Both the position numbers and the translations under genes were made by a program. A model generated the notes under the pieces. That model ran no database searches, was not told the DNA's origin, and saw only the letters and a list, made by a program, of their open reading frames with translations. Shown here piece after piece: positions 30,471-42,260 of a stretch of 64,000 nucleotides of DNA. Numbering within the stretch: the first letter of the stretch is position 1; the number at the start of each line of letters is the position of its first letter. The stretch spans positions 1,119,501-1,183,500 of the forward strand of contig CP012816.1 in NCBI GenBank assembly GCA_001936135.1. Reading direction: 5' to 3'. Origin of the DNA: Saccharomycopsis fibuligera x Saccharomycopsis cf. fibuligera (lineage: Eukaryota; Ascomycota; Saccharomycetes; Ascoideales; Saccharomycopsidaceae).

Positions 30471-31313
30471 GCATTATAGTATAGTGTAATTCAATTTTCA
30501 AAATAAAACACAAACCAAATCAATGCATTGTTGAAGAAGAATTATGGAAGGGAAGTGATATTGGCATTTTGTTTTCCTATTCTGTTGAATCGGTTTTTTC
30601 CATCACCGTTGAATTGATTCAATACTTTTTCGTATAAGTGATTACAAGGAGAAAAACTCAAGCTTGAAGTCTATATATGGTCAAAATTATAACTAAACGG
30701 GATGCCGATAGAGTTGGTATTCTGAACTGTGCTTCATCATCAACTCTTGGTGGTGAAAAATCTTTCCTTGTCATCATTATTCTACTCTTTTATCTTTTCA
30801 CTATCAAATTTTTTTTTCACTGTTTCTTATTTTTGTCCTTTTTTTTTTTTCTACCTCGTTCTCATTTCCAAAGTCCCGCAAGAGTGTAAATGTGCAGCAA
30901 CAATGCACGCTTACTTATGATTTCATGTTCAAAGTTGATTTGTAAGAAATTTGTATAGTGTTATGTATAATATAATGTGAATTGAAATTTCAAAGGGTTG
31001 AGTTTGTGATGTGCTTAAGGTTTCAATCATGTGTTTACTACATTTTAGTGTACGTCAAGGAAATCCATACAAATCTTTCTCAAAAGTATATTTTATTAAC
31101 CACGCTGATATATATATATATATCTAACGATTACTTCTGCTAATTTCGAACGAGAAATAAAAAAGAAAATTGCTCAGTTCAAATGGGCCAACCCTACATA
31201 AAACCGTAATAATTTGATAAAAATTTATTCTCTACTAAACTAATCAAATTTTCATTTTATTCATGGGTTCAAATATCACTAATATATTATAAATAAGGGC
31301 ACATTCTGAAATA
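30471..31313. other. Convergent 3' intergenic region
   Basis: 0.84 kb, very AT-rich, with T-rich blocks near 30810-30850 and a (TA)n run at about 31108-31123. The overlapping 60-70 codon frames are Phe/Leu/Ser-rich products of poly-T and are not called. Confidence 0.6.
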
Positions 31314-32654
31314 CTAGTTCTTTGACTTCTTTTTTTTGTGCTTTCTTTCTCCCTTGTCACCACCGCTGCTACCACCATTCTTATTCAATTCATTTTTTCG
31401 CTTATTAATTTTCTTTCTTTCACCAAAGTGCTCACTTTCCATCTCCATAGTACTTTCTCTCTTGGCCTTGCTAACCTTAGTCAACGAATTCTTAATCACT
31501 TTGTTATCCGTTACTTTTTCATACTTCTCCATCTTTTTCCCTATTCTTTCTTCAATTCTTAATACTTTAGGCACGTCACGTTGAGTAACGATACTAATAC
31601 TCTCACCTTTTCTGCCTGCTCTCGCCGTTCTACCAACTCTATGAATATAATCATCTGGATCCTGTGGCATGTCGTAATTTATCACCAATTCCACAATAGG
31701 AATATCCAAACCTCTAGAAACCAAATCCGTAGCAATTAAGATTCTGGCGGCATTGGCTCTGAATCTGTGCAATGAGTTGACTCTTTCAGCTTGTTGCATT
31801 TCTGAATGCAATGATGTAACTCTTTCTTCCAAATGTCTTAATGTCCGACGTAGCAATTCGGCAGTATGAGTTCTATTGACAAACACAATAATACTCTTTT
31901 TTTCATTATCTGAGTGCGTTATTATGCTATGCAAATAAGCTTCTTTAACATACCCGGGGATAAAGATATAAGAAATGTCCAAAGTTTTTGGAATCGCCAC
32001 ATTATCTAAATTTTCAATTTCATGTACCACTACTTCTGGTTTATTAGCAGCGCTAAGATCATCTTTCAATTTTCGTACATCGTCATTAACAGTTGCAGTA
32101 AATACCAAAGTTTGTCTAGATTTTGGTATTATTGTCAAACATCTTTGCATATCCTTTTGGAAACTTTCACTCAACAATCTATCAGCTTCATCCAAGACCA
32201 AATACCGGACCCTAGTAAGTCCACCAATGGTATCATTACCACTATTCATTATATGATCGGCCAATCTTCCCGGAGTAGCAATGACAAAATGTGGCCTTTT
32301 CTGTAATTCTAAGGCTTGTTTGACAATATCTTCCCCACCAACAATAATACTGATCTTGATGTTCATTGAAGCTCCCAAGGCGCTAAACTGTTCAGCAATT
32401 TGCATGGCTAATTCTCTAGTAGGAGTCAAGATTAGCCCAAATATACCACATGGATCTTCGGACCACTGAGTAAGCATTGGTGCACCAAAAGCAATGGTCT
32501 TACCACTACCTGTTTTGGCACCACCAATAAAATCATGGCCAGCAAGAATCTTTGGAATGGAAGCCTGTTGAATAGCACTGGGGTTGGTGATTTGCATAGT
32601 GGCTAGGGCTTCTGAGAGCCATTTCGCCACTCCGATCTTTTCGAACTTGGACAT
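31314..32654 (-). CDS. DBP8: ATP-dependent DEAD-box RNA helicase Dbp8
   Basis: A 446-residue nucleolar RNA helicase for small ribosomal subunit (18S rRNA) maturation. The order of motifs is complete: Q-motif region (residues 4-34), Walker A AKTGSGKT (46-53), PTRELA (78-83), TPGRLADH, DEAD (VLDEADRLL), TAT in place of the usual SAT, then in the second RecA lobe IIVFVNRTHTAELL, LIATDLVSRGLDIP and HRVGRTARAGR. A Lys-rich tail (about 405-446) is typical of nucleolar helicases. The IGGAKTGSGKTIAFGAPML and WSEDPCGIFGL context separates it from other DEAD-box members. Confidence 0.93.
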   Translation of the reverse strand: MSKFEKIGVAKWLSEALATMQITNPSAIQQASIPKILAGHDFIGGAKTGSGKTIAFGAPMLTQWSEDPCGIFGLILTPTRELAMQIAEQFSALGASMNIKISIIVGGEDIVKQALELQKRPHFVIATPGRLADHIMNSGNDTIGGLTRVRYLVLDEADRLLSESFQKDMQRCLTIIPKSRQTLVFTATVNDDVRKLKDDLSAANKPEVVVHEIENLDNVAIPKTLDISYIFIPGYVKEAYLHSIITHSDNEKKSIIVFVNRTHTAELLRRTLRHLEERVTSLHSEMQQAERVNSLHRFRANAARILIATDLVSRGLDIPIVELVINYDMPQDPDDYIHRVGRTARAGRKGESISIVTQRDVPKVLRIEERIGKKMEKYEKVTDNKVIKNSLTKVSKAKRESTMEMESEHFGERKKINKRKNELNKNGGSSGGDKGERKHKKKKSKN

Positions 32655-33120
32655 ATAGGAATTGCTTGGTTCTTAACTAAAGTAAACAAGTACTTGTGCG
32701 TGTACTTGTGCCTATACTACCGTTGTATATTGTGTTTATACTGGTTATATTTGGTGAACTATCTTCCCTCTGTCATTACAACTGCGATGCCCTCAGAATT
32801 TTTTTTTCCTGTTTCCTTATTTGGAAAGAAAGAAAATTTTGTCGTTTTTCCGATTACATAACAAGTTTTATAATCTTTGTATCACGTGCTCGAGTCTCAA
32901 TCAATGAAAATTGGAATTGAAGCGCTGCAAAATAAAGCGCTGAGCAGTTGCCACTGTCACCACAAGAGAAGACAAGAGAGTATTACTGCAAGCAGTTAAC
33001 TGGAGATCACTCTATCTTTCTAATTGCCCTCAAAAGAGTATCTGTTTATTTACTACCAGGGTTAGCTTTAGAATTGAACTATCACCATCATATACAATAT
33101 AATATTAGAATAACATTACA
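32655..33120. other. Divergent promoter, DBP8 / PUP2
   Basis: 0.47 kb. GTGGCAA (minus strand, near 32948) resembles part of the Rpn4 proteasome element GGTGGCAAA, but with mismatches at both ends, so I do not assert function. A CACGTG E-box lies at 32884-32889. Confidence 0.4.
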
Positions 33121-34062
33121 ATGTTCTTGACCAGAAGCGAATATGACCGTGGTGTTAGTACGTTCTCTCCAGAAGGGCGTCTTTTCCAGGTGGAATACTC
33201 TTTGGAGGCCATTAAGGTATGTTACTACTGTCAGTTAGAAGTTGATTGAGTTGGTGCTTGCTACTAGGGATATCTTGTGTTAATTGGGTTATTTGTTTGG
33301 TGCATTGCATCCAATTGATTGCCGTCTGCTTAATGCAAACGTTAAAATATCATCGTGTTACAAAATTACTAACTCCTTTCTCTATAGCTCGGTTCCACCG
33401 CCATTGGTATTGCTACCTCAGAAGGTGTTATATTAGCCGTTGAAAAAAGGGTTACTTCTTCATTACTAGAATCCTCTTCAATAGAAAAAATTGTTGAAGT
33501 GGACCGTCACATAGGATGTGCAATGTCCGGATTGACTGCCGATGCTAGATACATGATTGACCATGCTAGAGTCACTTCATTAAATCACAACTTGTATTAC
33601 GACGAAGATATTTCTACAGAAACATTGACCCAATCAGTATGTGACTTGGCCTTGCGATTCGGTGAAGGGGTGGATGGTGAAGAAAGATTGATGTCTAGAC
33701 CATTTGGGGTTGCTTTGCTTATTGCCGGAATTGACGAAAATGGACCACAGTTGTACCATGCTGAACCATCGGGAACTTTTTATAAATACGATGCTAAAGC
33801 CATTGGATCTGGTTCTGAAGGTGCTCAGGCAGAATTGAATAACGAATATCACAAGTCATTAACTTTGAAAGACGCAGAACTTTTGGTGTTGAAGATTTTG
33901 AAGCAAGTCATGGAAGAAAAGTTGGATTCTACTAATGCTCAATTGGCTTCTGTAACTAAAGAACATGGTTTCCAGATTTACGACGATAAAAAGACTTCAG
34001 AAATTGTTGCTCAATTGAAAGAGCAAGAAAAAGAGCAAGAAGAAGAAAATGATGCTGAGTAA
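33121..34062 (+). CDS. PUP2: 20S proteasome subunit alpha-5 (two exons)
   Basis: Exon 1 is 33121-33216 (32 codons) and exon 2 is 33388-34062 (224 codons plus stop), total 256 residues. The 171-nt intron (33217-33387) has GTATGT, a TACTAAC branch site at 33367-33373 and acceptor TAG, with the junction between codons. Exon 1 encodes the proteasome alpha-subunit signature ([20 protein letters not shown]). Exon 2 continues [21 protein letters not shown] and contains [20 protein letters not shown]. The C-terminal Glu-rich tail is usual for alpha-5. It is a structural ring subunit of the core particle, not catalytic. Without the intron the conserved start is lost. Confidence 0.96.
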
Positions 34063-35100
34063 GTAAGCTCTAGGCTAAGGTTTTGGCGTTATTGTATCGT
34101 ATATTGGTAATATTTTCATTAATCAGGAAGTTCTGCTATTTTTTTCTTTTGTTACTTTCATTTTTTTTATCATTTTTCGGTTTATTTAATTTTTTTACCA
34201 CTTAGATGATGATGTAGGTTAAATTAACATAAACTGTTGTACGAAAGTGTGTGTAGAAAGTGCAAATAATATATTGCGTTGCTTTATAGCTACATGATTT
34301 CTAATGATTGAGGCTAGCTTTATCAATTAAGTCTCTGAAAGCCGACACTCTTTTTGCTATTCATAATCTGCTTCGGTACTTTTGAAAAGAGAAATCTTAC
34401 CTCTGATATTCCAGAAAACAAGGCACGTACTTTCAATTTAACGATTATACTACTTTTGACATTACTAGTCTGTAAGTTAAAGTTACAAATAAATCCCGTT
34501 TAATGTAAAATGATATAAACCTGAAGTGATTTCACCAGATTATTAGTACATTTGCAAGTTGGTTATTGCAAAGTCTACCAGAAATTGCTTCTAAGAAGTA
34601 CATAGACAAGCTAAATCCACAAACCATCAATCTTCAGTGTCAAAGATAAGCAAATCACAACCCCGGCCACCATCTGTCAAACTGTGTAATTAGTATCAAC
34701 TGTTTTCTATCCTACTACGCTCTTATCAGCCGCCCATCGCTTTTTGACAGGAAAAGAATGTCCTTAAAAGTAAAGAGTTACCAGCCAAAATAGTACGATT
34801 TCATGCTAACAGACGCACGTACATGCATTGTGGTCCCAGTGGTGCGTTGGCGATAAAAAAAATTGAAAAATTTTGACAAAAAAAAAAAGAGAAAAGAGAA
34901 AAAGGAACGGAAGGGAAAGTACCGTAATCATTTACATATTACTCATTTGATTAAGTTCAATTGTTTGGAACGACAAGTCAACATAGCGTATACTTACAAA
35001 GTATAATAGGTTCCTGTTCTACCGTATTATATTTTTATTTTGTGTTCAGCTATATTATTTCTTCTCCATTTCCATTCATTCGTTGGCTGTCACTATAACA
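34063..35100. other. PUP2 3' region and THS1 promoter
   Basis: 1.04 kb. T-rich tracts just after PUP2 (34135-34200) and an A-rich block at 34855-34910. No open frame of note, no tRNA found. Confidence 0.5.
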
Positions 35101-37287
35101 ATGTCTGCTGAAGAAGTCACTGCTAAAGTTCAAGAGCTTGGCTTGGACAAAGAACAAAAGCCGCAACAACAACAACAACAACAACAACAACAAAAATCAA
35201 AAAAAAAGGATAAAAAACAAAATGTTGTTGCCAACAAAGATTTCCTTGATCCATTGCCAGAATTCATCGACCACCGTGTCAGTCTCTTTGAGCAATTGAA
35301 GAGCGAATATGATGCTGCTACCGCCGCTAAAGCTGCTGAAAACAAAGAAATTACTATCACTTTGAGAGATGGTGCCACAAAACCTGGTGTTGCTTGGGTC
35401 ACTTCTCCTTTGGATATTGCTAACCAAATTGGTAAAGGTTTTGCTGATAGACAATGTATTTCCAAAGTTAATGGTGAATTATGGGACTTAGAAAGACCAT
35501 TGGAAACTGACACTAAGCTTGAATTCTTTGATTTCGATACTGAAGAAGGTAAACGTGTCTTCTGGCATTCTGCTGCTCATGTATTAGGTGAATCTTGTGA
35601 ATGTAATTTGGGTGCTTTGATTTGTTTGGGCCCTCCAACGAGTGAAGGCTTCTTTTATGAATTTTCTGTTGGTAATGAAAGCTCTATTTCTCAATCTAAT
35701 TTCAATGGTTTGGAAGCAGTTGCTAAGAAAGCCATTAAAGACAAACAAAGATTTGAAAGATTGGTGGTTAGTAAGGAAAATTTGTTGAAAATGTTCAATT
35801 ACTCTAAGTACAAGACTTATTTAGTTCAAACTAAAGTGCCTGATGGTGGTGCTACTACTGTTTACAGAAACGGTCCGTTGATTGATTTATGCGTTGGCCC
35901 ACATATTCCACATACTGGTAAAATCAAGGCTTTCAAGTTGTTGAAAAATTCTTCTTGTTACTTTTTGGGTGATTCCAATAATGATTCTTTGCAAAGAATT
36001 TACGGTATTGCTTTTCCAGACAAAAAATTGTTGACTGAACACCTTAACTTCTTAAAAGAAGCTGAAAAAAGAGATCACAGAAAACTTGGTAAAGAACAAG
36101 AATTGTTTTATTTCCATGAATTGTCTCCAGGTTCTTGCTTCTGGTTGCCTCACGGTACTAGAATTTATAACACTTTGGTTGAAACTATGAAGATCGAATA
36201 CCATAAGAGAGGTTATCAAGAAGTTATTACTCCAAACATGTTTAACACAAAGTTATGGGAAACTTCTGGCCATTGGCAAAATTATCAAGAAAATATGTTT
36301 TCCTTTGATGTTGAAAAGGAAAAATATGCTTTGAAACCAATGAACTGTCCAGGTCACTGTTTGTTGTATAAATTTAGAGAAAGATCTTACCGTGAATTAC
36401 CATGGAGAGTTGCCGATTTTGGTGTCTTGCATAGAAACGAATTTTCTGGTGCCTTGTCTGGTTTGACAAGAGTTAGAAGATTCCAGCAAGATGATGCTCA
36501 TATTTTCTGTCGCCAAGACCAAATTGAAGATGAAATTTATGAAATTTTTGACTTCTTGCAACACATTTATGGTGTTTTTGGATTTGATTTCAAGATGGAA
36601 TTGTCTACTAGACCGGAAAAATACATTGGTGATATTGAAACCTGGAATTCGGCTGAAGCTAAATTAACTAACGCATTGAACAAATTCACTGATAAGTGGG
36701 AAATTAACCCTGGTGATGGTGCCTTTTATGGTCCAAAAATTGATATCATGATTTCTGATGCTTTGAAAAGATGGTTCCAGTGTGCTACTATTCAATTGGA
36801 TTTCCAATTACCTCAAAGATTTGACCTCGATTTTATGTCTGGTGCTGAACAAAAGGAAAGACCAGTAATGATTCATAGAGCCATTTTGGGTTCAGTAGAA
36901 AGAATGACTGCTATTTTGACTGAACACTATGCTGGTAAATGGCCATTCTGGTTATCTCCAAGACAGGTTCTCATTATCCCAGTTGTGCCAAAATACGAAC
37001 CATATGCTAATAAAGTTAAAGAAAAATTACATGCTCAAGGATTCTGGGTCGATGTTGATACTTCTGCTAATACTTTGAATAAGAAGATTAGAACTGGTCA
37101 ACTTTTGAAATACAACTTCTTGTTCATTGTTGGTGAAGAAGAACAAAAAGCTAACGGTGTCAATATTAGAAACCGTGACATTGAAGACTTGCAATCTAAA
37201 CAAGCCAGTATTGTTCCTTTAGATGAAGTTGTTAAACAGTTAGCTGCTTTGAAAGAATCTAAAAGATCCGATAACCAATTGCTTTAA
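35101..37287 (+). CDS. THS1: Threonyl-tRNA synthetase, cytoplasmic
   Basis: A 728-residue class II aminoacyl-tRNA synthetase that charges tRNA-Thr. The start is the ATG at 35101; upstream in-frame codons lack ATG. Order: a poly-Gln run of about ten (residues ~22-31) and a Lys-rich patch, a TGS domain (about 75-140), the editing-like second domain with HSAAHVLGE (about 160-168), and the catalytic core. The core shows [12 protein letters not shown], motif 2 [31 protein letters not shown] and motif 3 [13 protein letters not shown]. The anticodon-binding domain has [11 protein letters not shown] and [10 protein letters not shown]. Codon bias is very strong (TTG, AGA, GGT, GCT), indicating high expression. 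Confidence 0.97.
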   Translation: MSAEEVTAKVQELGLDKEQKPQQQQQQQQQQKSKKKDKKQNVVANKDFLDPLPEFIDHRVSLFEQLKSEYDAATAAKAAENKEITITLRDGATKPGVAWVTSPLDIANQIGKGFADRQCISKVNGELWDLERPLETDTKLEFFDFDTEEGKRVFWHSAAHVLGESCECNLGALICLGPPTSEGFFYEFSVGNESSISQSNFNGLEAVAKKAIKDKQRFERLVVSKENLLKMFNYSKYKTYLVQTKVPDGGATTVYRNGPLIDLCVGPHIPHTGKIKAFKLLKNSSCYFLGDSNNDSLQRIYGIAFPDKKLLTEHLNFLKEAEKRDHRKLGKEQELFYFHELSPGSCFWLPHGTRIYNTLVETMKIEYHKRGYQEVITPNMFNTKLWETSGHWQNYQENMFSFDVEKEKYALKPMNCPGHCLLYKFRERSYRELPWRVADFGVLHRNEFSGALSGLTRVRRFQQDDAHIFCRQDQIEDEIYEIFDFLQHIYGVFGFDFKMELSTRPEKYIGDIETWNSAEAKLTNALNKFTDKWEINPGDGAFYGPKIDIMISDALKRWFQCATIQLDFQLPQRFDLDFMSGAEQKERPVMIHRAILGSVERMTAILTEHYAGKWPFWLSPRQVLIIPVVPKYEPYANKVKEKLHAQGFWVDVDTSANTLNKKIRTGQLLKYNFLFIVGEEEQKANGVNIRNRDIEDLQSKQASIVPLDEVVKQLAALKESKRSDNQLL
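35164..35193 (+). repeat. (CAA)10 microsatellite in THS1
   Basis: Ten pure CAA codons give a glutamine run in the N-terminal extension of the enzyme, which is otherwise basic. The codon purity suggests recent slippage. Confidence 0.85.
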
Positions 37288-37818
37288 ATGGCTTTAATGC
37301 ACATTTTAGACAATTTCATGAAGTGATTATGTTGTCTTGACTTGGCTTCATATGATTCGACTCCTTTTGCTTCACATATAAACTACAAAGATTGAACTAA
37401 TTTTTGATTTAATTTACGTCCCTTTTTATTTTTTACTTTTTTCCCCTTGTATTTTCATTTGTATAAATCTTTGTCATAACTTTTGAGAAAAGATATAGAA
37501 AAATACAAGCGTATCTTTATTTTCTTTTTCTCTATTAAATATTGGTTGTATTTATACAAGAATAAGCTATAATATGTTATATTTAACTTTAAGTCTAAAT
37601 TATTTTTCCTATAGTTCTTGTGAACATGTTTAGTTTAAACTAGAAGAGTGATGCTTCATTCTCTTCAGTCACTACGTACAAAGAAAAAGTGAAGACTTCA
37701 ATAAAGCCTAGCTTACTGTCATCAATTACTATTGTCATGTAAAATCCGTAAATTAAACAATTTATTCATCTATACAGTTTATGAAATATTTAATACCCAC
37801 ATCACAAATTATCACCAA
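37288..37818. other. Convergent 3' intergenic region
   Basis: 0.53 kb between the stops of THS1 (+) and the Mediator-like gene (-). AT-rich, no gene. Confidence 0.6.
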
Positions 37819-40800
37819 TCACTCAGACTTAGAAGCAATAATCTTCTCCAAAATCTCTTCAATGTTTCTTAAAAGCATTGAAAAACACTTCTTTCGTTTC
37901 AAATATACCTTATATTCATGACTATTTTCAACAGCCACTGCACTTGTCTTGGCTTTCTTCGTTGCTCTGTGTCCAAACTTAATTTCGTTTATTGCGGTTT
38001 TGTTTTCATTTTCGTTTTTGTCATCGAGGGAAAATTGGCGTTGTTGGGTTTTTATAGCCTGGAATAAATCATCTTGATTTTCTTGAATTTGCAATTGGTC
38101 TATTTTTGCTTTAGTGAGAACTCCTTGCGATAGTTTTATTTCCTTATCTTTAATTTGGATCAGCCCAACATTTGGTGATTCTCCACTAATTGAAAGAAAA
38201 TTATTGCCAGTTCCATTACTACTGTTACTATTGTTGTTGAGGTTGTTGTTTTTGTTGTTATCTGCCAGTGAGACCTCTTCATCGAAATCCATCTTTGCAT
38301 CTTCATTGATGTTATTACTGTTTTTTTTATCATCAACATCATCAGAGAGCAGCAAACCACCACTAGATTCACGTCTTAGGAATTTTTGCCAATACGTAAT
38401 CCGATCAACTTGGTACTTTATACTATGATTAATTATAAAAATTGAAATAATATCAATCACCACCAGAATGATTTCAAATGCATTTTCTTTGCTAATGTGA
38501 TAGTTTGCCTTTTTGCCAAAGAGCTGTTTTTTCAATGATTCAACTTTTGCGTTAACAGGCGCCTTAGTGCTAGCCGTATCATTAGCATTAACAGCCGAGC
38601 CACCAGTGTTAGTGGTACCATTGGCCTCGGCAGTACCAGCAACACCAGTAACCGCCGTTATTGTTGCTGATGAGGACGATGATGATGTCATTGATGAAGT
38701 ACTTTTGTTCTTGTAAAGCCTGCTCAACAACTCTTCATACGACAATATAGTACTAATGAAAAAAGAAACTACATTTTCACTGCCAACAGTTCTTATTGCC
38801 AATGACACCAATACCGGATCATAATGAGGGATAACGAATGATGCTGTTGACGTATGGGTATATGAATGTGAATGACACCATATGACCAAAGAGTTGATTT
38901 GTTCTTCAAGCATCAATAATGGTGGATGCGATTCGAATTTGGAGTACTGGTGAGTCTTATTGTAATTAATTGATTTATTCACGTCACCATTAGTTAGCTT
39001 TATAGTATAGTATAATGCTAATTCACTATTGGTGAAAAACTTATTAGAAGCAGTTAATTTGAGGTTAAACAGGTAATCGTTTTTGTTTATTATGCTGGTT
39101 AATAGTTGTGAGATTTTAGAATTGATGAAGATTTTGTCCTTTTCTAAGGTTTGCGGATTGTTGTTGTACACTTCAGCTGCCTTGTTAATGGTTTGGAAAA
39201 GCGATGGTGTCACAAATTGTAATATTATGTTGTGAATGACTTTAGCTTCTTCATTAACCACGGGTACAAGTAAATAGTTAATAACATTAAGTATCAATTC
39301 AAACCTCATTTTATCCTTTTCTGAGGAAATTGGACTAAAACGCCAAACTAAGTCTTCAAGCCAATTAAAAATTCCTAATAACGGCACTAGCAAAAAAGGT
39401 TGGAAAAAATACTCTACTCCGCCTTTGAAAGTATCCAAGTCAATCAAATTTTCTTTGTATGCTAAAAACGCTTGTTTGAAAATCATTGGAATCAATTTGA
39501 AGCATTGCTTAACTGATGATTTGCTCATCAACTCATCAGAAATACCACTAGACGAATCAAACAACGCATTTATCCAGCCATCTATTAAGTCTTCATTTAC
39601 CATTGATTGATTATTTTTATCCAATGTCTCGGTATTAAAACCGTCCAAATTGCCAAAATTGGATAAACTGTCAATACAGAAAGAGTAAGAACTGTGATCA
39701 GTTTTCAATAAAAGCAACTGTTCTAGAGTGACATTGTACCGTTTTACAAGGAAAACCAATAATAGAAACATGGATCCAAAATCCGTGAAAGTGTCTTGGA
39801 AATTAAGGTCTTCCTCATCGGCTTGCCAGTTATCCAAATAGTTCAATATTTGCTTGATTAGCCTCAGAGGTTCAATGTACAACACTACAATGTCCAAAGT
39901 CTTCAAATGCAATAGCAAAGAAAGTGACAAGCGACGCAAATAAATGTTTCTCTTTTGGAAAATTAAGTCTCTGAAAGTTTGGTAAATGATTAACGCAAAT
40001 TGGTATTGAGAAGTAGCTTCAAATCCAGGAACTTGAAACAAGAAGCGGGCCAATGCAGATGAAGAAACCGCATCAAATTCTGGATTCTTTGAAAGAAAAA
40101 TTTCATTGATGTAACGTTTCAAGTCATGTACCGTTTCGCCAGTATTTATATCTTTTATTACATCATCGGTATTTAAAAGTCTGTGCTCTGCTTTAGCATC
40201 ATCTTTTAAACATATCGTAAAGTCATCAATTTTGATTAATCTCAAAGCAATACAACTTCTCAAGAATTCATGACGAATATCGATTATGGTGGATGGGAAA
40301 GAAGCAAACATATCATTTTCTTCGTTTCGCTCCAAATATTTCAAATAATCAATGATTGGCACTTTAGCTGAGGTTGTGCTTATAGATTCATTCTTAGCCT
40401 CATTATCTTCCGAGGCAAATAATTTAAGGATTTTAATAATTTTAGAGTCAAGATTAGAGATTGTTTCTACTACAGCACTTTGTATTATTGGAGAGAAAAC
40501 TGATTTGCTTGTTTGGCTCAAACTCAATGCTTCATTTAATTCTGCTTCAACGTCCTCCCGACTATCAGCACTGTTGATTTTTAGTGATGTTCCTGGGATA
40601 TTAGCACCATTAGCAATATCAATGTTTTTGTTGCCTTGAGCTTGTAGTATCAGTGAAGAGTTTCTGAGACCAATGATAGTGCCGTCCGGTAAACCACTGG
40701 TACCATTTTCCATTCTGCTTAGCCTTGCAAAGCCCGCGCCTTTGAACTCTTTTAGTCTCAAAATCAAAAGCGGCATTTGGTTTTCAATAAAGAACTTCCA

Positions 40801-41913
40801 TCTTTCCAATATGGTGAGTGGTGCTTTGTTGACAATGGAAATGCAAAAAGCTTCAATCGAAGTTTGGATCAAGCTGTTGACGAGCAACTTCAAATCATTG
40901 CTGCTGCTTCTGGTACTCAAGATTTTCAACTCGTTCTTAAGAGCAGTTTCGAAATTTAGCAAAAAAAAGTCATCATTTGACTTAAAGTTTTCTAGCACAC
41001 CATTAAGCCAAACTAATTTCAATACTTTTATCGTGTTTTTGGATGAGCTTGGGGTCAACAATGATGAGATTCTTTTGAGATTTGAATAGTAGTTATTCAC
41101 GTGGTCTTCCAAATTTGCGCACAAATAATTCAACTCGGGATATCTGGTTAGTAGCTTGATGTTAAACTCGTAAAGAAACTCAATAAACTCTTTAGGGATG
41201 GTGAAGAGATTTTCCTTCTTCTTTCTCTTCTCATTGCTATCATTGTTAGTACCAAATGTAGGTTGGTTGCTTTCCTTGTCAACAGAAGCATTAAATGACG
41301 AGATCTGCTCAACCAATGCCGCAACAAAATATTCCAATTCTTTTACTAAATCGCTTCTTCCAAAATTGGCATTGACCATGAATGATGATAAATTCGTGAA
41401 AAATTCCTGAAACTGTTTTGATCTCTTTTGACGTGCATTGGTTGAGTCGTACCGCACATTATGGTTGCCAGCTTGTTCTTCTGCTGCTGTCGTAACTATC
41501 TCTGAGCTGTTTCCTTGGACATTTTCACTTATGTTGAATAGCTGGCGAATGACGTTTTTCAAGTACCTTACATTATTGGTTATGCCGTTCAAAAAGGCAA
41601 TCTGAAAGTTTGGATCCGCATTATTCAAGCTTGTCCAAATGGCGATCAATCCAAACTTTGACTTATTAATATCGTACAATGCCGCCTCGTAAACATATTC
41701 GAGTAATAAATTATCAAACGCAAATGAAGTTTCCGACAACACAGCTATATATTCATTGATTGAAACATTGTACTTGTCATCATATTGGAATAACAAGGTA
41801 CGAAACTCTGCCGGTGAGTAACGTCGCTTTGAGCAGGACGAGACAAAGATGCTTAAGCTGACGGGCTGGTAGCTGGTGTTGCTGACGTTGATGTTTAAGT
41901 TTAAGCTTTCCAT
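37819..41913 (-). CDS. NUT1: Mediator tail subunit Med5/Nut1 (probable)
   Basis: 1364 residues from the first ATG at 41913; the frame extends 15 codons upstream but begins there with TTG. The protein is long, helical and Leu/Ile/Asn/Ser-rich. The N-terminus (FVSSCSKRRYSPAEFRTLLFQYDDKYN) fits the opening of Med5, where an LxxxCxKRxxxxxEF pattern begins the first helices. The size and helical repeat character also fit. A low-complexity Ser/Thr/Gly/Ala stretch (about residues 1085-1130) and an Asn/Asp-rich stretch (about 1210-1270) precede the basic C-terminus. Med5 is part of the RNA polymerase II Mediator tail. No catalytic motif is visible, and assignment to another large scaffold protein cannot be excluded. 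Confidence 0.6.
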   Translation of the reverse strand: MESLNLNINVSNTSYQPVSLSIFVSSCSKRRYSPAEFRTLLFQYDDKYNVSINEYIAVLSETSFAFDNLLLEYVYEAALYDINKSKFGLIAIWTSLNNADPNFQIAFLNGITNNVRYLKNVIRQLFNISENVQGNSSEIVTTAAEEQAGNHNVRYDSTNARQKRSKQFQEFFTNLSSFMVNANFGRSDLVKELEYFVAALVEQISSFNASVDKESNQPTFGTNNDSNEKRKKKENLFTIPKEFIEFLYEFNIKLLTRYPELNYLCANLEDHVNNYYSNLKRISSLLTPSSSKNTIKVLKLVWLNGVLENFKSNDDFFLLNFETALKNELKILSTRSSSNDLKLLVNSLIQTSIEAFCISIVNKAPLTILERWKFFIENQMPLLILRLKEFKGAGFARLSRMENGTSGLPDGTIIGLRNSSLILQAQGNKNIDIANGANIPGTSLKINSADSREDVEAELNEALSLSQTSKSVFSPIIQSAVVETISNLDSKIIKILKLFASEDNEAKNESISTTSAKVPIIDYLKYLERNEENDMFASFPSTIIDIRHEFLRSCIALRLIKIDDFTICLKDDAKAEHRLLNTDDVIKDINTGETVHDLKRYINEIFLSKNPEFDAVSSSALARFLFQVPGFEATSQYQFALIIYQTFRDLIFQKRNIYLRRLSLSLLLHLKTLDIVVLYIEPLRLIKQILNYLDNWQADEEDLNFQDTFTDFGSMFLLLVFLVKRYNVTLEQLLLLKTDHSSYSFCIDSLSNFGNLDGFNTETLDKNNQSMVNEDLIDGWINALFDSSSGISDELMSKSSVKQCFKLIPMIFKQAFLAYKENLIDLDTFKGGVEYFFQPFLLVPLLGIFNWLEDLVWRFSPISSEKDKMRFELILNVINYLLVPVVNEEAKVIHNIILQFVTPSLFQTINKAAEVYNNNPQTLEKDKIFINSKISQLLTSIINKNDYLFNLKLTASNKFFTNSELALYYTIKLTNGDVNKSINYNKTHQYSKFESHPPLLMLEEQINSLVIWCHSHSYTHTSTASFVIPHYDPVLVSLAIRTVGSENVVSFFISTILSYEELLSRLYKNKSTSSMTSSSSSSATITAVTGVAGTAEANGTTNTGGSAVNANDTASTKAPVNAKVESLKKQLFGKKANYHISKENAFEIILVVIDIISIFIINHSIKYQVDRITYWQKFLRRESSGGLLLSDDVDDKKNSNNINEDAKMDFDEEVSLADNNKNNNLNNNSNSSNGTGNNFLSISGESPNVGLIQIKDKEIKLSQGVLTKAKIDQLQIQENQDDLFQAIKTQQRQFSLDDKNENENKTAINEIKFGHRATKKAKTSAVAVENSHEYKVYLKRKKCFSMLLRNIEEILEKIIASKSE

Positions 41914-42260
41914 TATTGTATGCCCGTTCAAGTGGCCAATCGCAGAGGCTATAGACAATACTCCCTCCCCAGCTCTTTCTGTCCACAGCGCTTACAGTCT
42001 CTCTCTTGATGGTGGTTAGATTAAGTGTTGTTTTTTGTTCAGGCAAAATATTATAGTCATGTGATTTATATACCATTATGATGGCCCTTTTTATTCCTTT
42101 TTTTTTTTTTTCTCTCGTTTTTTTTTCTTTTTTTTTCTGTAGAGGCAAAAAGCTGAAAATTCGTGCTTTGCACTGATTGAAAATATTACTCACTTCGGCA
42201 AGTCTTGTCACCACTAGCCAACCAGATTCTATATTAAACGCAGCATTTGGCCAGAAAAAA
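41914..42260. other. Divergent promoter, NUT1-like gene / TRP3
   Basis: 0.35 kb. T-rich block at 42095-42138 on the + strand. A TGAGTAA word (minus strand, near 42190) is one base from the Gcn4 core TGAGTCA, which would suit TRP3, but that is too weak to call as a site. Confidence 0.45.

Noticed and set aside
30677-30920. Phe/Leu-rich frames between the complex I subunit gene and DBP8
   Set aside because: Produced by poly-T tracts in a convergent 3' region.
32940-32960. Rpn4/PACE-like element upstream of PUP2
   Set aside because: Only seven of nine bases match GGTGGCAAA, and the Candida Rpn4 site is reported to differ; too weak to claim.
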